Program-made: the position numbers and the translations under genes | Part shown: in pieces, positions 27,043 through 35,545 of the stretch | Layout: each line of letters opens with the position of its first letter | Numbering within the stretch: the stretch's first letter is position 1 | Notes under the pieces: generated by a model | What the model was told of the DNA's origin: nothing | Databases searched by the model: none | The model's input: only the letters and a program-made list of their open reading frames with translations | Source: Gemmataceae bacterium | GTDB lineage: Bacteria; Planctomycetota; Planctomycetia; Gemmatales; Gemmataceae | Assembly: GCA_022616435.1 (NCBI GenBank) | Contig: JAKEET010000084.1 | Location: forward strand, 43,371-107,370 | Reading direction: 5' to 3' | DNA length: 64,000 nucleotides

Positions 27043-29271
27043 TCAACTGTTGCGGGCGTACGGATACGACGACGACGAAACCGGCCCATCGGCGCCGTTG
27101 ACCACGGCGCCCAGGATGCGGGCCCGCAACGCCGTCAGCCGTTCGTAGGCGGCGTAAATCTGCGGGAGCCGGCTGACTTCCTTCAAGACGGAGAACAGGA
27201 CGCCGTCGGATTCCTGGCAAATCACCTGGGAATCGGCGACCAGAAGGATCGGGGCCGAATCGACGATCACGAAATCGTATTGCTCCTTCAGCCGGCGGAA
27301 CGTCTCGCCGAGGATCGGCTGGGCCAAGGCCTGCACGGCGCGGTTGTCGGAGTTGCCGGCCGTCATGACCGACAGGCCCTGTACCTGGGTTGCTCGAATC
27401 GCCGCGTCCAGATCGACTTCGCCGCGGAGCAGCTCGCTGAACCCAGGCTGACTCGGCAGGTTGAAGAGCTTCTGCAAGGCGGGGCGGCGGAGATCGGCGT
27501 CGATCAGCAGCGTGCGCCGGCCGGCCCGCGCCAGGCTGGCGGCGAGATGGCTGCAGGTCAGGGTTTTGCCTTCAGCGCCGACGGCGCTGGTGACCACGAT
27601 CAGCTTGACGCCTTCGGCCTGGGCGGCGTGCAGCAACATGGTGCGCGCCGAGGCCACCGATTCGGTCAGTTGGCTCTGCCAGCGCACGTCCTTGCTATTC
27701 GACGGCGACTCGCCGGTTTGGTTGCGGACCCGCTGGGGAACGGCAGGGATGGCGCCGACCAGGCGGAGATTCAAACCACGGACGATCTCGTCGACGTTGT
27801 TGACCCGGCGGCTGCGGAATTCCACAAAGGCAATGAGCAGAATCACCAGACCAAACGCGCCGCCGCCCGCCATGCCGGCCCGCTTGATGCGCGTGTCCTT
27901 GTCCGGGACGGCCACGGCTTCTTCGAGCAAGTTGAAACGCTCGGGCGCCTGCATTTCGATCTGCAAGAGCTGCCGCTGGCCCGCCATCCGCTTGGCCAGA
28001 TCGTCGTGCAAGCCGATCTCGTCCCGCAGCCATTCCATGTCAATGCGGCTCTTGTTAAGTCCCTTGAAACTCTTCAAACGTGCGTCGAGCTCGTCGGCGA
28101 GCCATCTTTCCTGCTCTTCCCAGATCACGATTTCCGATTTCAGGTCTTTCGCCTTGTTGGCGCCGGATTCGCGCACGGTCTTCGACAAGCTGGCCCGGAG
28201 TTCTTCCTTGCGGGCCTGCATGCTCTTGGCGGCGGCCTCGCGCGCCGCGGTCATGCGCTTGTACGCCGGCTCGCTTTCAGGATCGCGGGCGGTCTGTCCG
28301 AGGCTCTCGAGGTTGCTGTCCAGCTCGGCAATCTGCCGCTCATAGGACAGCACTTCCTTGTCCTTGCTCACGTGCTCCTCGATCTCCTTCGGCGACAGGG
28401 CCGCCTTCGGATCGCGTCCCTTCTGGATGTCCAGCTCCATGCGCGTCCTGAGCAGCTTCGACCTCGTTTGCAGCAATTCGTTCTCGAGGTTCTCCAGGTT
28501 CTTCCAGTACATCTCCTGGGTGTGCAGCATCACCTTGGTGTCCTTCGTCGAGCCCAGGTCCTCGGCCAGATTGTTGAGCATGCGCCGCTTGTCCTGAAGC
28601 TTCTGATCCACCTCGGCGTAGATCTCCGAAAGCTTGTTCAAGCGTTTCTGCCGGCCGTCGATCTCCAGGCGGCGAACTTCCTTGAAATACGCTTCGCGAA
28701 CCGCATTCACGATGGCGGTCAGTTCTTGCGGGTGCTCGCCGGTCATGGCGATCCGCATGATTTCCGGGGCGACGGAGAAATCCACGTTGATGCGCTCTTC
28801 CAGCCACCCCAGGGGATCCAGATGCCCCCGCAGAGTTTGCAAGCCGGCGACTTTCGGGTCGCGCAGCGCCGCGTTGAGGACCAGCCGGCTGCGGACGTAG
28901 GCGGACTGGGTTCGCTGATAGCTGTTGAAATCGGAGCGGCCGTCCGGGGTGTCGGCGATCAGAATGGGGCGATTGACGGCGATGTGGACCAAGGTCCGGG
29001 CGATGAATTGTTCGGTTTGGGTGAACCACACGGCGGCCGCCGCGGCGCCGGCGGCCATCATGCCTAGCGCCAAGCTGATGCGCCAGCGCCGCCGCGCGGC
29101 CTGCAAGAGGCCGGGCAGGTTGGGGATCGTGGACAGCACGGACGGCGGCTCGGCGCCGCTGCCGCGGTGCGCCCGCTCCGGCGCCGTGACGGCTCGCGCG
29201 GCGCTGACCCGCTGCGTCGTCGCCGTCGGGCTGCCGCCGGTCTCCGTTGGTCGCGACGTGGACAGTTCCAT
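27043..29271 (-). CDS. Wzc-like polysaccharide co-polymerase/tyrosine kinase
   Basis: A 742-residue protein combining chain-length control and a BY-kinase. After a hydrophilic N-terminus there is a Wzz-type transmembrane segment around residues 60-85 and a long periplasmic coiled coil rich in Lys/Glu. A second TM segment (GGAFGLVILLIAFVEF) follows, then a cytoplasmic kinase with Walker A SAVGAEGKT (near residue 560), LLIDADLRRP (Walker A') and FVIVDSAPIL (Walker B). The C-terminal tail is short (SSSSYPYARNS) with only two tyrosines, against the Tyr cluster usual in proteobacterial Wzc. It controls polymer length and export together with the Wza-like lipoprotein at 30615-31685. Confidence 0.93.
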   Translation of the reverse strand: MELSTSRPTETGGSPTATTQRVSAARAVTAPERAHRGSGAEPPSVLSTIPNLPGLLQAARRRWRISLALGMMAAGAAAAAVWFTQTEQFIARTLVHIAVNRPILIADTPDGRSDFNSYQRTQSAYVRSRLVLNAALRDPKVAGLQTLRGHLDPLGWLEERINVDFSVAPEIMRIAMTGEHPQELTAIVNAVREAYFKEVRRLEIDGRQKRLNKLSEIYAEVDQKLQDKRRMLNNLAEDLGSTKDTKVMLHTQEMYWKNLENLENELLQTRSKLLRTRMELDIQKGRDPKAALSPKEIEEHVSKDKEVLSYERQIAELDSNLESLGQTARDPESEPAYKRMTAAREAAAKSMQARKEELRASLSKTVRESGANKAKDLKSEIVIWEEQERWLADELDARLKSFKGLNKSRIDMEWLRDEIGLHDDLAKRMAGQRQLLQIEMQAPERFNLLEEAVAVPDKDTRIKRAGMAGGGAFGLVILLIAFVEFRSRRVNNVDEIVRGLNLRLVGAIPAVPQRVRNQTGESPSNSKDVRWQSQLTESVASARTMLLHAAQAEGVKLIVVTSAVGAEGKTLTCSHLAASLARAGRRTLLIDADLRRPALQKLFNLPSQPGFSELLRGEVDLDAAIRATQVQGLSVMTAGNSDNRAVQALAQPILGETFRRLKEQYDFVIVDSAPILLVADSQVICQESDGVLFSVLKEVSRLPQIYAAYERLTALRARILGAVVNGADGPVSSSSYPYARNS

Positions 29272-29285
29272 GCCTGGTGCTCCAT

Positions 29286-30203
29286 CTAGTTGCCGGCAAC
29301 GAGGCAGCCGGCCTTGTCGCTCATGAGTTCGGACATGGTCTCGATCGGGTCCTGGCTCGGACCCGCATCGACGAAGAGCCGTGACAAGATGGCCATTTCA
29401 ACCCACAGCATGGCGAGGGCCAGGGGCATCATCAGCCAGCCGGCCAGGTCGTGAAAGAACACGTCCGCGATCCGCTGGCCCACGGTCTCGGCCAGCATGC
29501 CGGTCAACGCGATGCGCACCACGTTCGCCGCCAGGGCGATGGGCACGGCGCTCAGAACGATGATGACCTTGTCCACCATGCCGCGGGGCCACAGGATGGC
29601 CACGGCGGTCGTCATGGCGAAGAAGGTGACCATCATGCCCAGGCCGCTGCAGGCTTCCACCACGCCGATGTTGGTCGAGGTCATGACGATGATGTTGCCT
29701 TCCGCAACGGCGGCGAAGCCCGCGGTTTGCAGCATGTAGGTGCTCGCCAGGGTCGCCAACCGCTGCAGCGGATACGCCAACGAAACTTCAACGCGATACG
29801 GCAAGGGGAGCATGAACACGAGAAAGGCGATGGCGGGCCAGTGCCAGGACAACAGCCGCCGGCCCCCCAGACACATCGTCAGACCGGCGAGAATGGGAAG
29901 GATCGCCAGGGCGCTCGCCCAATCGTGATAGAAATGGGCGCCGCCCAGGTGGAGGCCCAATCCGACGATGAGCCACGCCAGCCCCCACCAGCTCGGATCG
30001 ACCACGTTCCCCGAATGCATGCCGCGTCGCCGCCAGGACAGGTACGCGGCGAACAGTGGCACGAGGTAGCCATGCGAATACTGGGGACTGCTCGACCAGC
30101 GCTCGACGGTTTCCGTCAGTGCGGGCCAGTAGGCCCACGCCGCGGTCGCAACGAGGCCGAGCCAGCAGATCACGATCCATCTTGTCGAGTTCGGCGTCGT
30201 CAT
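29286..30203 (-). CDS. Exosortase (PEP-CTERM transpeptidase-like membrane protease)
   Basis: A 305-residue protein with eight or more membrane segments. The three residues required in the exosortase/archaeosortase family are in place: Cys185 in VEACSGLGMM, Arg230 in NVVRIALTG and His251 in FHDLAGW. It cleaves PEP-CTERM tails and anchors or releases surface proteins; the PEP-CTERM protein at 20145-20888 is a local substrate. It could belong to the planctomycete exosortase subtype, which I cannot verify. No EpsI domain is fused to it. ATG 30203 was chosen; 30221 would add six residues. It is the first gene of the downstream operon. Confidence 0.93.
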   Translation of the reverse strand: MTTPNSTRWIVICWLGLVATAAWAYWPALTETVERWSSSPQYSHGYLVPLFAAYLSWRRRGMHSGNVVDPSWWGLAWLIVGLGLHLGGAHFYHDWASALAILPILAGLTMCLGGRRLLSWHWPAIAFLVFMLPLPYRVEVSLAYPLQRLATLASTYMLQTAGFAAVAEGNIIVMTSTNIGVVEACSGLGMMVTFFAMTTAVAILWPRGMVDKVIIVLSAVPIALAANVVRIALTGMLAETVGQRIADVFFHDLAGWLMMPLALAMLWVEMAILSRLFVDAGPSQDPIETMSELMSDKAGCLVAGN

Positions 30204-30212
30204 GGCTTGGTC

Positions 30213-30230
30213 TGGGCGCACTCCGTGCTC
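30213..30230. repeat. 18-bp sequence shared with 13081-13098
   Basis: TGGGCGCACTCCGTGCTC, identical to 13081-13098, located 10 bp upstream of the exosortase start codon. Confidence 0.7.
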
Positions 30231-30278
30231 ATGGGTGACATGGGGCGTGGTGAAAGAACTCGAAGTCCGCGTTTGCAG

Positions 30279-30294
30279 AGCAAACGCCGCGCCG
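30279..30294 (-). promoter_or_regulatory. Possible sigma-54 promoter for the exosortase operon
   Basis: The minus strand reads CGGCGCGGCGTTTGCT: GG and GC are 10 nt apart and TTTGCT matches the -12 element, while the -24 element deviates at two positions. A start near 30268 would give a leader of about 65 nt before the exosortase ATG. Confidence 0.5.
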
Positions 30295-30614
30295 CCTCAA
30301 GACCGAACGGTTGATTTGGACCGCCGGCGTCCTTAAGTCGGGGGGCGAAAGCCATTTAGGAGACGCGGTCAATTTGCGGGTGCGTGGGTTTGTAAAGTGG
30401 CCGGTTGCCGGCGTATCGGGCCTGTAAACAGCCGTAGGCAATCAGGTGGAGCCTTGGGTTACACCCCGAAGGCTGGAGAAACTGACGCGCCCCGGAAGCT
30501 CCGCAATCCGGCGAGTATTCCGGTTAAAGCGGAAGCGACGGGATTGACGATGATGACGGCAGCAGCGCGCTCCCGCGCCCTGGATTCCGTGGACCGCGAG
30601 ATCGAGGTGAGGTT

Positions 30615-31685
30615 ATGTCGTTTCCGCGAGGCCAACGCTTGCTCGGCATGTTGATCGTCAGCTTCGCCTTGTCGACCGTGACGGGCTGCGTTCACCGGCG
30701 CGGTTTCGTCGTTTCCGAGGCGCCCACGGAATTGGCCAAGGTCAACCTCCCCGAGCACGTCATCGCGCCGCCGGACATCTTGCTCATTGACGCCGCCTCC
30801 CTCGTGCCCCGGCCTCCGTACCGGATCAAACCGCTCGACGCCCTGGTCATTCAGGTGAAAATCTTCGGCGTCAAGGATGACGACAAGCGGTCCAGCCTGG
30901 TCCCGGGACAACCGATTGAAGGCATTTATCGCATTGAACCCGACGGGACCGTCAACCTGGGGTTCGACTATGGTCTGATCAAGATCAGCGGCATGACGAT
31001 CCCCGACGCGAAGAATGCCATCAAGGCGAATCTCGGCAAGCGCTTCAAGGTCGACTTCGACGTGTTCGTGACGCTGGCCGAGTCGCGCGCGCTGCAGCAG
31101 ATTCGCGGCGAGCACCTGGTCGAGCCCGACGGCAAGGTGACCCTGGGCACGTACGGGACCGTCAATGTCACCGGCCTCACCCTCGATCAGGCGCGGGCCG
31201 CGCTCCAGACTCACCTGGCCGCCTTCCTGGTCGATCCGGAAATCTCGTTGTCGATTGCCGGCTTCAATAGCCGTGTATACTACGTGTTGTTCGACCTGGA
31301 CGGCGCCGGGCAGCAGGTGTACCGTCTGCCGATCACAGGCAACGAGACCGTGCTGGACGCCGTCGCGGAGTTGAAGGGACTCCCGGGCGGCACCGCCCGC
31401 AAACGCATCTGGGTGGCGCGGCCGTCGCCGACGGATCCGCAATGCGGCCAGGTCTTGCGGGTCGATTGGGACAGTGTTTCCTCGTGCGCGTCCACCGCCA
31501 CGAACTACCAGTTGCTCCCCGGCGATCGCGTGTACGTCAGCGTCGATCCGTTTGTGCGGGCCGACAACCTCCTGGCCAAGGTCTTGTCGCCGATCGAACG
31601 GATCCTGGGCATCACCTTGCTGGGCAACACGACGGTGCGGTCGTTTACCGACCGGAACAACGAAGGTTCGGGTTTCGGCTTCTAA
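30615..31685 (+). CDS. Wza-like polysaccharide export outer-membrane lipoprotein
   Basis: A 356-residue lipoprotein: the signal peptide ends TVTGC (lipobox). The polysaccharide export domain follows with YRIKPLDALVIQVKIFG, YRIEPDGTVNLG, and two SLBB-like repeats (DGKVTLGTYGTVNVTGLTLD, then LLPGDRVYVS). It would form the outer-membrane exit for the polymer and work with the Wzc-like protein encoded divergently at 27043-29271. ATG 30615 follows a GAGGTGAGG stretch. Confidence 0.92.
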   Translation: MSFPRGQRLLGMLIVSFALSTVTGCVHRRGFVVSEAPTELAKVNLPEHVIAPPDILLIDAASLVPRPPYRIKPLDALVIQVKIFGVKDDDKRSSLVPGQPIEGIYRIEPDGTVNLGFDYGLIKISGMTIPDAKNAIKANLGKRFKVDFDVFVTLAESRALQQIRGEHLVEPDGKVTLGTYGTVNVTGLTLDQARAALQTHLAAFLVDPEISLSIAGFNSRVYYVLFDLDGAGQQVYRLPITGNETVLDAVAELKGLPGGTARKRIWVARPSPTDPQCGQVLRVDWDSVSSCASTATNYQLLPGDRVYVSVDPFVRADNLLAKVLSPIERILGITLLGNTTVRSFTDRNNEGSGFGF

Positions 31686-31742
31686 CTCGCACCATGCAGC
31701 GGTATTCGCAAGAATGCCGATGCGGCCAGGAGGTTGGATTCG

Positions 31743-32159
31743 ATGGCCAAGAAATGGGGTTTACTGCTCGGCTTGCTGACCGTGGGCATGGTGCCCTGCG
31801 TCGTGCCGCCCTTGCGAGCCCAGGGGCCGGGATTCAATCCGTCGGCCCGGCCGACCTTCAGCCCATGGTTGAATCTGAACCGGCGCGGCACCAGCTCGGC
31901 GGTGAACTATTTCGGCATCATTCGGCCGCAGGTGAACTTCAGCAACTCGATCCAGCAACTGCAGCAAGAGACGGCGGCGATCGAGCAGCAACAGGCGACC
32001 ACGGCTGGCAGCGAGCTGCCGGCGACGGGCCACGTCGCCGGATTCCTCAATCACAACAAGTATTTCATGAACCGCGGCGGCGCGACTGCGGCCGGCGATC
32101 GGTTCGTTCCGAACCCTTCCGCCAGCGTTCAGCGGCCCCCGGTGCGACGCGGGCGTTGA
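31743..32159 (+). CDS. Small secreted protein of unknown function
   Basis: A 138-residue protein with a signal peptide (KKWGLLLGLLTVGMVPCVVP, cleavage likely after LRAQG). The mature part is Asn/Gln/Ser-rich with a short Q-rich helix (SIQQLQQETAAIEQQQA) and a basic tail PPVRRGR. I do not recognise a family. AGGAGG lies 9 nt before the chosen ATG. It follows the export lipoprotein by 57 bp and converges with the sigma-54 activator gene, so it may be an accessory of the export system. Confidence 0.75.
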   Translation: MAKKWGLLLGLLTVGMVPCVVPPLRAQGPGFNPSARPTFSPWLNLNRRGTSSAVNYFGIIRPQVNFSNSIQQLQQETAAIEQQQATTAGSELPATGHVAGFLNHNKYFMNRGGATAAGDRFVPNPSASVQRPPVRRGR

Positions 32160-32168
32160 GCGGCGATC

Positions 32169-33293
32169 CTAGGCGATCTCTTTTTGCGGCTCGCGGCGCC
32201 GCTGCGCCAGGCCGTACTTGTGCAGCTTCTTGTACAGCCCCATCCGGCTGATGCCCAGCTCACCCGCGGCGCGCAAACGATTGTTCTTGTGCTTGGCCAG
32301 GGCCTCCTTGATGCGCTGAATCTCGGCCAGCTCTTTGCTTTCCGCCAGGGTGAGGCTGGCGGGATCGTCGGACGCCAGCGATTCCGTCGGGGCGAACGGA
32401 CGCTCGTCAACGCCGGCGTTGAGCTGAATCAATTCGGGCAGGTCGCCGATCTCGATAATGGGACCGGGGGCCAGGGCCACCGCGCGCTCGATGACGTTGC
32501 GCAGCTCGCGAATGTTGCCTGGCCAGCTGTACTCTTGCAAGGCCTTGAGCGCCTCCGGGGAGATGCCGCGGACGTCGGGCCGGTTGGCGCCGGCGAATTC
32601 GCTCAGCAGCTTGTGGCATAACGGCAGGATCGCCGACGGGCGGCCGCGCAACGGGGGCAGGTAGAAGCCCACCACGTTGAGGCGGAAGTACAAGTCGGCG
32701 CGAAAACGGCCGGCGGCGATCTCGTGTTCGAGCGGGACGTTGCTGACGGCGATGATCCGCGCCTGCAAGGGTTGCGTTCGATTGGCGCCGACCGGCTCGA
32801 ACACCCGCTCTTCCACCACGCGCAACAGCTTGGTCTGCAACGCCAGGGGCAGGGAGTTGATCTCGTCGAGCAACAGGGTGCCCCGGCCCGCCGCCGCGAA
32901 TTTGCCGTTGCGATCGCGGTCGGCGCCGGTGAACGCGCCCTTGACGTGACCGAACATCTCACTTTCGATGAGGCTGGGCGACAGGGCGCCGCAGTCGACC
33001 ACCAGGAACGGTTGATTGCGGCGCGGCGAGAGCTGATGGATCAGCCGCGCCAGCCGCGTCTTGCCCGACCCGGTTTGCCCGGTCAAGAGAATCGTGGTGT
33101 CTTGCGGGGCGATTCGCAGCACCTGTTCCTTCAAACCGTTCAGCTCCGGAGGAAATCCCTCGAAAAACGCGTGTTCATCGATGATGTCGGGCGCTGGCGG
33201 GGTTGGTTCCGGTGTGCGAATCGCGATCACCACCCGGTGGTTGGCATCGTTTCCAGGCGAAGGGCATAGGCGGACAATGTCGGTCGCAGTCAT
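32169..33293 (-). CDS. Sigma-54-dependent transcriptional activator, second paralogue
   Basis: A 374-residue enhancer-binding protein: an N-terminal region of about 90 residues without a recognised sensor domain, then AAA+ with Walker A GQTGSGKT, the GAFTGAD loop and TLLLDEI, and the C-terminal Fis helix LRAAGELGISRMGLYKKLHK. It is strikingly similar to the activator at 13406-14392, including the RNQPFLVVDCGALSPSLIES block, so the two probably arose by duplication and now flank the exosortase locus. ATG 33293 has AGGAG 8 nt upstream. In proteobacteria the PEP-CTERM loci are also under a sigma-54 activator (PrsR). Confidence 0.93.
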   Translation of the reverse strand: MTATDIVRLCPSPGNDANHRVVIAIRTPEPTPPAPDIIDEHAFFEGFPPELNGLKEQVLRIAPQDTTILLTGQTGSGKTRLARLIHQLSPRRNQPFLVVDCGALSPSLIESEMFGHVKGAFTGADRDRNGKFAAAGRGTLLLDEINSLPLALQTKLLRVVEERVFEPVGANRTQPLQARIIAVSNVPLEHEIAAGRFRADLYFRLNVVGFYLPPLRGRPSAILPLCHKLLSEFAGANRPDVRGISPEALKALQEYSWPGNIRELRNVIERAVALAPGPIIEIGDLPELIQLNAGVDERPFAPTESLASDDPASLTLAESKELAEIQRIKEALAKHKNNRLRAAGELGISRMGLYKKLHKYGLAQRRREPQKEIA

Positions 33294-33793
33294 GGCGAGC
33301 AACTCCTGATGCAACGTGGCATGAGGTTGAATGCGGTGGGCCGGCATGCGTGAGGTAGGCGCGAGTAAGCATGGGACCGCCCGCATCCCGGGGAGGGATG
33401 AAGTATGGTTGCAGCTACGGAATCCGTTCAGCATGAACGGTTGATAGCTTCAACGTAAACGAATTCTGACACTGGGTAGTACACAGGTGAAATGCCGTGT
33501 AAATCGGCAAAGCGCAACACCGAAAAAGCAGTTTGCGCGCAACAACAGGTGTCACCCAACACTCAACTTGCGGCCCTTTAATAGTTTACACTCGGAATAT
33601 TTTCTGGAGAATTCCCGATTTGCGGCCTGCGCGGTCCAGCTGGGGCCGCGCAAGCGCTTCTCAAGGTTTACAGTTGGTAAATGCGGTTCGTTAACCGTGC
33701 TCCTTTCATGGACGCCTTGGAGAGCCGACCGCGCTCAAACCGCGCATCCGTCCATCGTTGCGTCGCCGCAAGAAAAGGCCTCGCGAAAGCCGC

Positions 33794-33810
33794 TTGGCAT
33801 TGTTTGTGCT
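33794..33810 (+). promoter_or_regulatory. Possible sigma-54 promoter upstream of the FHA gene
   Basis: TTGGCATTGTTTGTGCT has GG and GC 10 nt apart and a perfect TTGGCA at -24; the -12 element is weaker (TGTGCT). A start near 33822 would place the repeat element in the leader. Confidence 0.5.
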
Positions 33811-33824
33811 CAACTCATCCTAAC

Positions 33825-33943
33825 CTGGGCGATGTAAACAGTGAAAAAATGGGGACTGGCACCGGCCATCCCGCGAAGAACCCTGCGATTCTGGAGACGG
33901 GGCCGGTGCCTGTCCCCATTTTTTCACTGGGCGATGTAAACAG
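33825..33943. repeat. Inverted-repeat element flanked by 17-bp direct repeats
   Basis: CTGGGCGATGTAAACAG occurs at 33825-33841 and again at 33927-33943. Just inside lie two 27-bp inverted arms (33841-33867 and 33901-33927) that match in 26 of 27 positions; the arm begins GTGAAAAAATGGGGAC and ends CACCGGCC. The 33-bp centre is unique. This looks like a small non-autonomous element with a duplicated target. Confidence 0.85.
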
Positions 33944-33953
33944 GACAATACCG

Positions 33954-35468
33954 GTGGCCGAACTGTCACTCACCGAACTTTGGCACGCTTGCGGCGGCGA
34001 CGGACCGTTGCGCGTGCTCGTCGAGCATCCGTCGCAACCGCCCCGTGACGTTGTCGTCCCCACTCCGTTCGCCCTGCTGGGCAGCTCCGATTCGGGCGCC
34101 GTCGTCCTCGCCGACGAACAGGTCAGCCGCCGTCATGCGTGCGTGCAATTGATCGACGGCCGGCCGTGGTGCTTCGACATGGTGAGCCGGACCGGGACCT
34201 ACTGGGGCGACCGGCGCCGCTCGGCCGGGTTGCTCGACCAACCGATTCGCATTGGACCATATCGAATCCGGCTTCAGGAGACCGCATCGACCTCCGCGCT
34301 CACGAGCCCGTTCAAACCGCTGCCGCCCGGACACGACGCGCTTCCCGCCGCCACCCTGGAATTCCTGAACGCGCATCGCGCCGGGTCGGTCGAGATGCCG
34401 ATCTTTCAGCTTGATCGGCCGCTGATCCTCGTCGGGCAGTCGCCGCGTTGCAAGATCCGCTTCTCGTGCCCGACCGTATCGACGTGCCATTGCAGCTTGC
34501 TGCGAACGCCGCACGGCATTTGGGTCATCGATCTGCAAAGCCGCGAGGGCGTCTCCGTCAACGGGACCAAAGTCCGCTGGGCTCGGCTCCGTGACGGCGA
34601 CTGCCTGGGCATCGGCCGGTTCGAGGTGATGGTCCGCCTGCTGCCCCGCCGGCCGGAGCAGGGGGAGACGGCTTCGTTGGTGAACCTTGCCACGGATCAG
34701 CGCCCCGCGGATCAGCGCCCCGCGCTGGTGAGCCTGAGCGACAGCATGGACGCTGCCTTGCCGGTGTCCAATCGACCATCCATTCAGCCGTCATCGTTCG
34801 GCCCCATCGCCGCGCGGATCCCCGACAATTCTGCGTTGCTGCCGGCCGGGCTGCTGAGCGCGGGGCTGCTGAGCGCGGGTCCGCTGAGCGCGGGTCCGCC
34901 GACGGCGGGCGACGCCGCGCAGCCGTTGGTGGTGACCTTGGTGAATCAGTTCTCGATGATGCAGCAGCAGATGTTCGACCAGTTTCAGCAAACAACGATG
35001 ATGATGCTGCAGATGTTCGGCACGCTGCAACGCGACCAGTTGCAACTGGTGCGGCAGGAACTGGAGAGCCTGCGGGAATTGAACCGTGAGATCGTCGCGC
35101 TGCAGGCCGAGCTGGCGAAACACCCCAGAGAAGCGCGGCGCGCCGATCCTTCACCGGCCCCGGACCGCGAGCCAACGGCCGCCGCGCCGCGCCTGTCCGA
35201 ACGCCGCTCCGGGCCGTCCGACGTCGAGGCGGCTGCACCAACCCCCGCTCCGGCGTCGCCGCCCAAGGCTGCGCCGCCCAAGGCTGCGCCGCCCAAGGCT
35301 GCGCCGTGCAAGGCTGCGGCGTCGCACCCTGGAAGCGTGGCGTCCGGCGCCTTCACGGACGGGGCCGGCGACGACGTGCACGCTTGGCTGTCGCAGCGCT
35401 TCAACCAGCTTCAGCACGAGAGCAAGAGCCGGTGGCAGAAGTTGCTGGCCACCGTCGTTGGCGGTTAA
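33954..35468 (+). CDS. Double FHA-domain protein with a Met/Gln coiled coil and low-complexity tail
   Basis: About 504 residues. The first FHA domain (about 15-100) has the pattern ALLGSS...VSRRHACVQL; the second (about 140-220) has LILVGQSPRCKIRF...VSTCHCSLL...SREGVSVNGTKV. Then come short tandem repeats (LLSAGLLSAGPLSAGP), a helix rich in Met and Gln (MMQQQMFDQFQQTTMMMLQM), an Ala/Pro region with PPKAA repeated four times, and a conserved-looking C-terminus DDVHAWLSQRFNQLQHE. FHA domains bind phosphothreonine, so it may read the kinase at 36423-40244. GTG 33954 with AGGA 8 nt upstream is my start; a longer reading from 33681 crosses the repeat element. Confidence 0.8.
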   Translation: MAELSLTELWHACGGDGPLRVLVEHPSQPPRDVVVPTPFALLGSSDSGAVVLADEQVSRRHACVQLIDGRPWCFDMVSRTGTYWGDRRRSAGLLDQPIRIGPYRIRLQETASTSALTSPFKPLPPGHDALPAATLEFLNAHRAGSVEMPIFQLDRPLILVGQSPRCKIRFSCPTVSTCHCSLLRTPHGIWVIDLQSREGVSVNGTKVRWARLRDGDCLGIGRFEVMVRLLPRRPEQGETASLVNLATDQRPADQRPALVSLSDSMDAALPVSNRPSIQPSSFGPIAARIPDNSALLPAGLLSAGLLSAGPLSAGPPTAGDAAQPLVVTLVNQFSMMQQQMFDQFQQTTMMMLQMFGTLQRDQLQLVRQELESLRELNREIVALQAELAKHPREARRADPSPAPDREPTAAAPRLSERRSGPSDVEAAAPTPAPASPPKAAPPKAAPPKAAPCKAAASHPGSVASGAFTDGAGDDVHAWLSQRFNQLQHESKSRWQKLLATVVGG

Positions 35469-35545
35469 AGGTTGGGCGCCATGCCCACGGCTTTGCGTGG
35501 ACATGCGAGCGACCGGGATAACGGGCATGGTATCCGACGCTGGAA

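Larger units (their letters stand above)
30204..30614. other. Divergent promoter region between exosortase and export lipoprotein genes
   Basis: About 410 bp without a gene. It contains the 18-bp repeat at 30213-30230 and a sigma-54-like promoter for the exosortase side (30279-30294). No clear promoter was found for the plus-strand gene. Confidence 0.6.
33294..33953. other. Long intergenic region with promoter and inverted-repeat element
   Basis: 660 bp with no convincing gene, AT-richer than its surroundings around 33420-33680. It contains a sigma-54-like promoter (33794-33810) and an inverted-repeat element flanked by direct repeats (33825-33943). A reading frame runs through it into the FHA gene, but its codons cross the repeat element and are unlikely to be the true start. 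Confidence 0.6.

Noticed and set aside
26242..29067. Long plus-strand open frame opposite the Wzc-like and EpsI genes
   Set aside because: The minus-strand genes have clear domains and conserved motifs; this frame has none.
33681..33953. Extended N-terminus of the FHA protein
   Set aside because: Its codons run through the inverted-repeat element and one of the direct repeats; the GTG at 33954 has an RBS and starts at the FHA fold.
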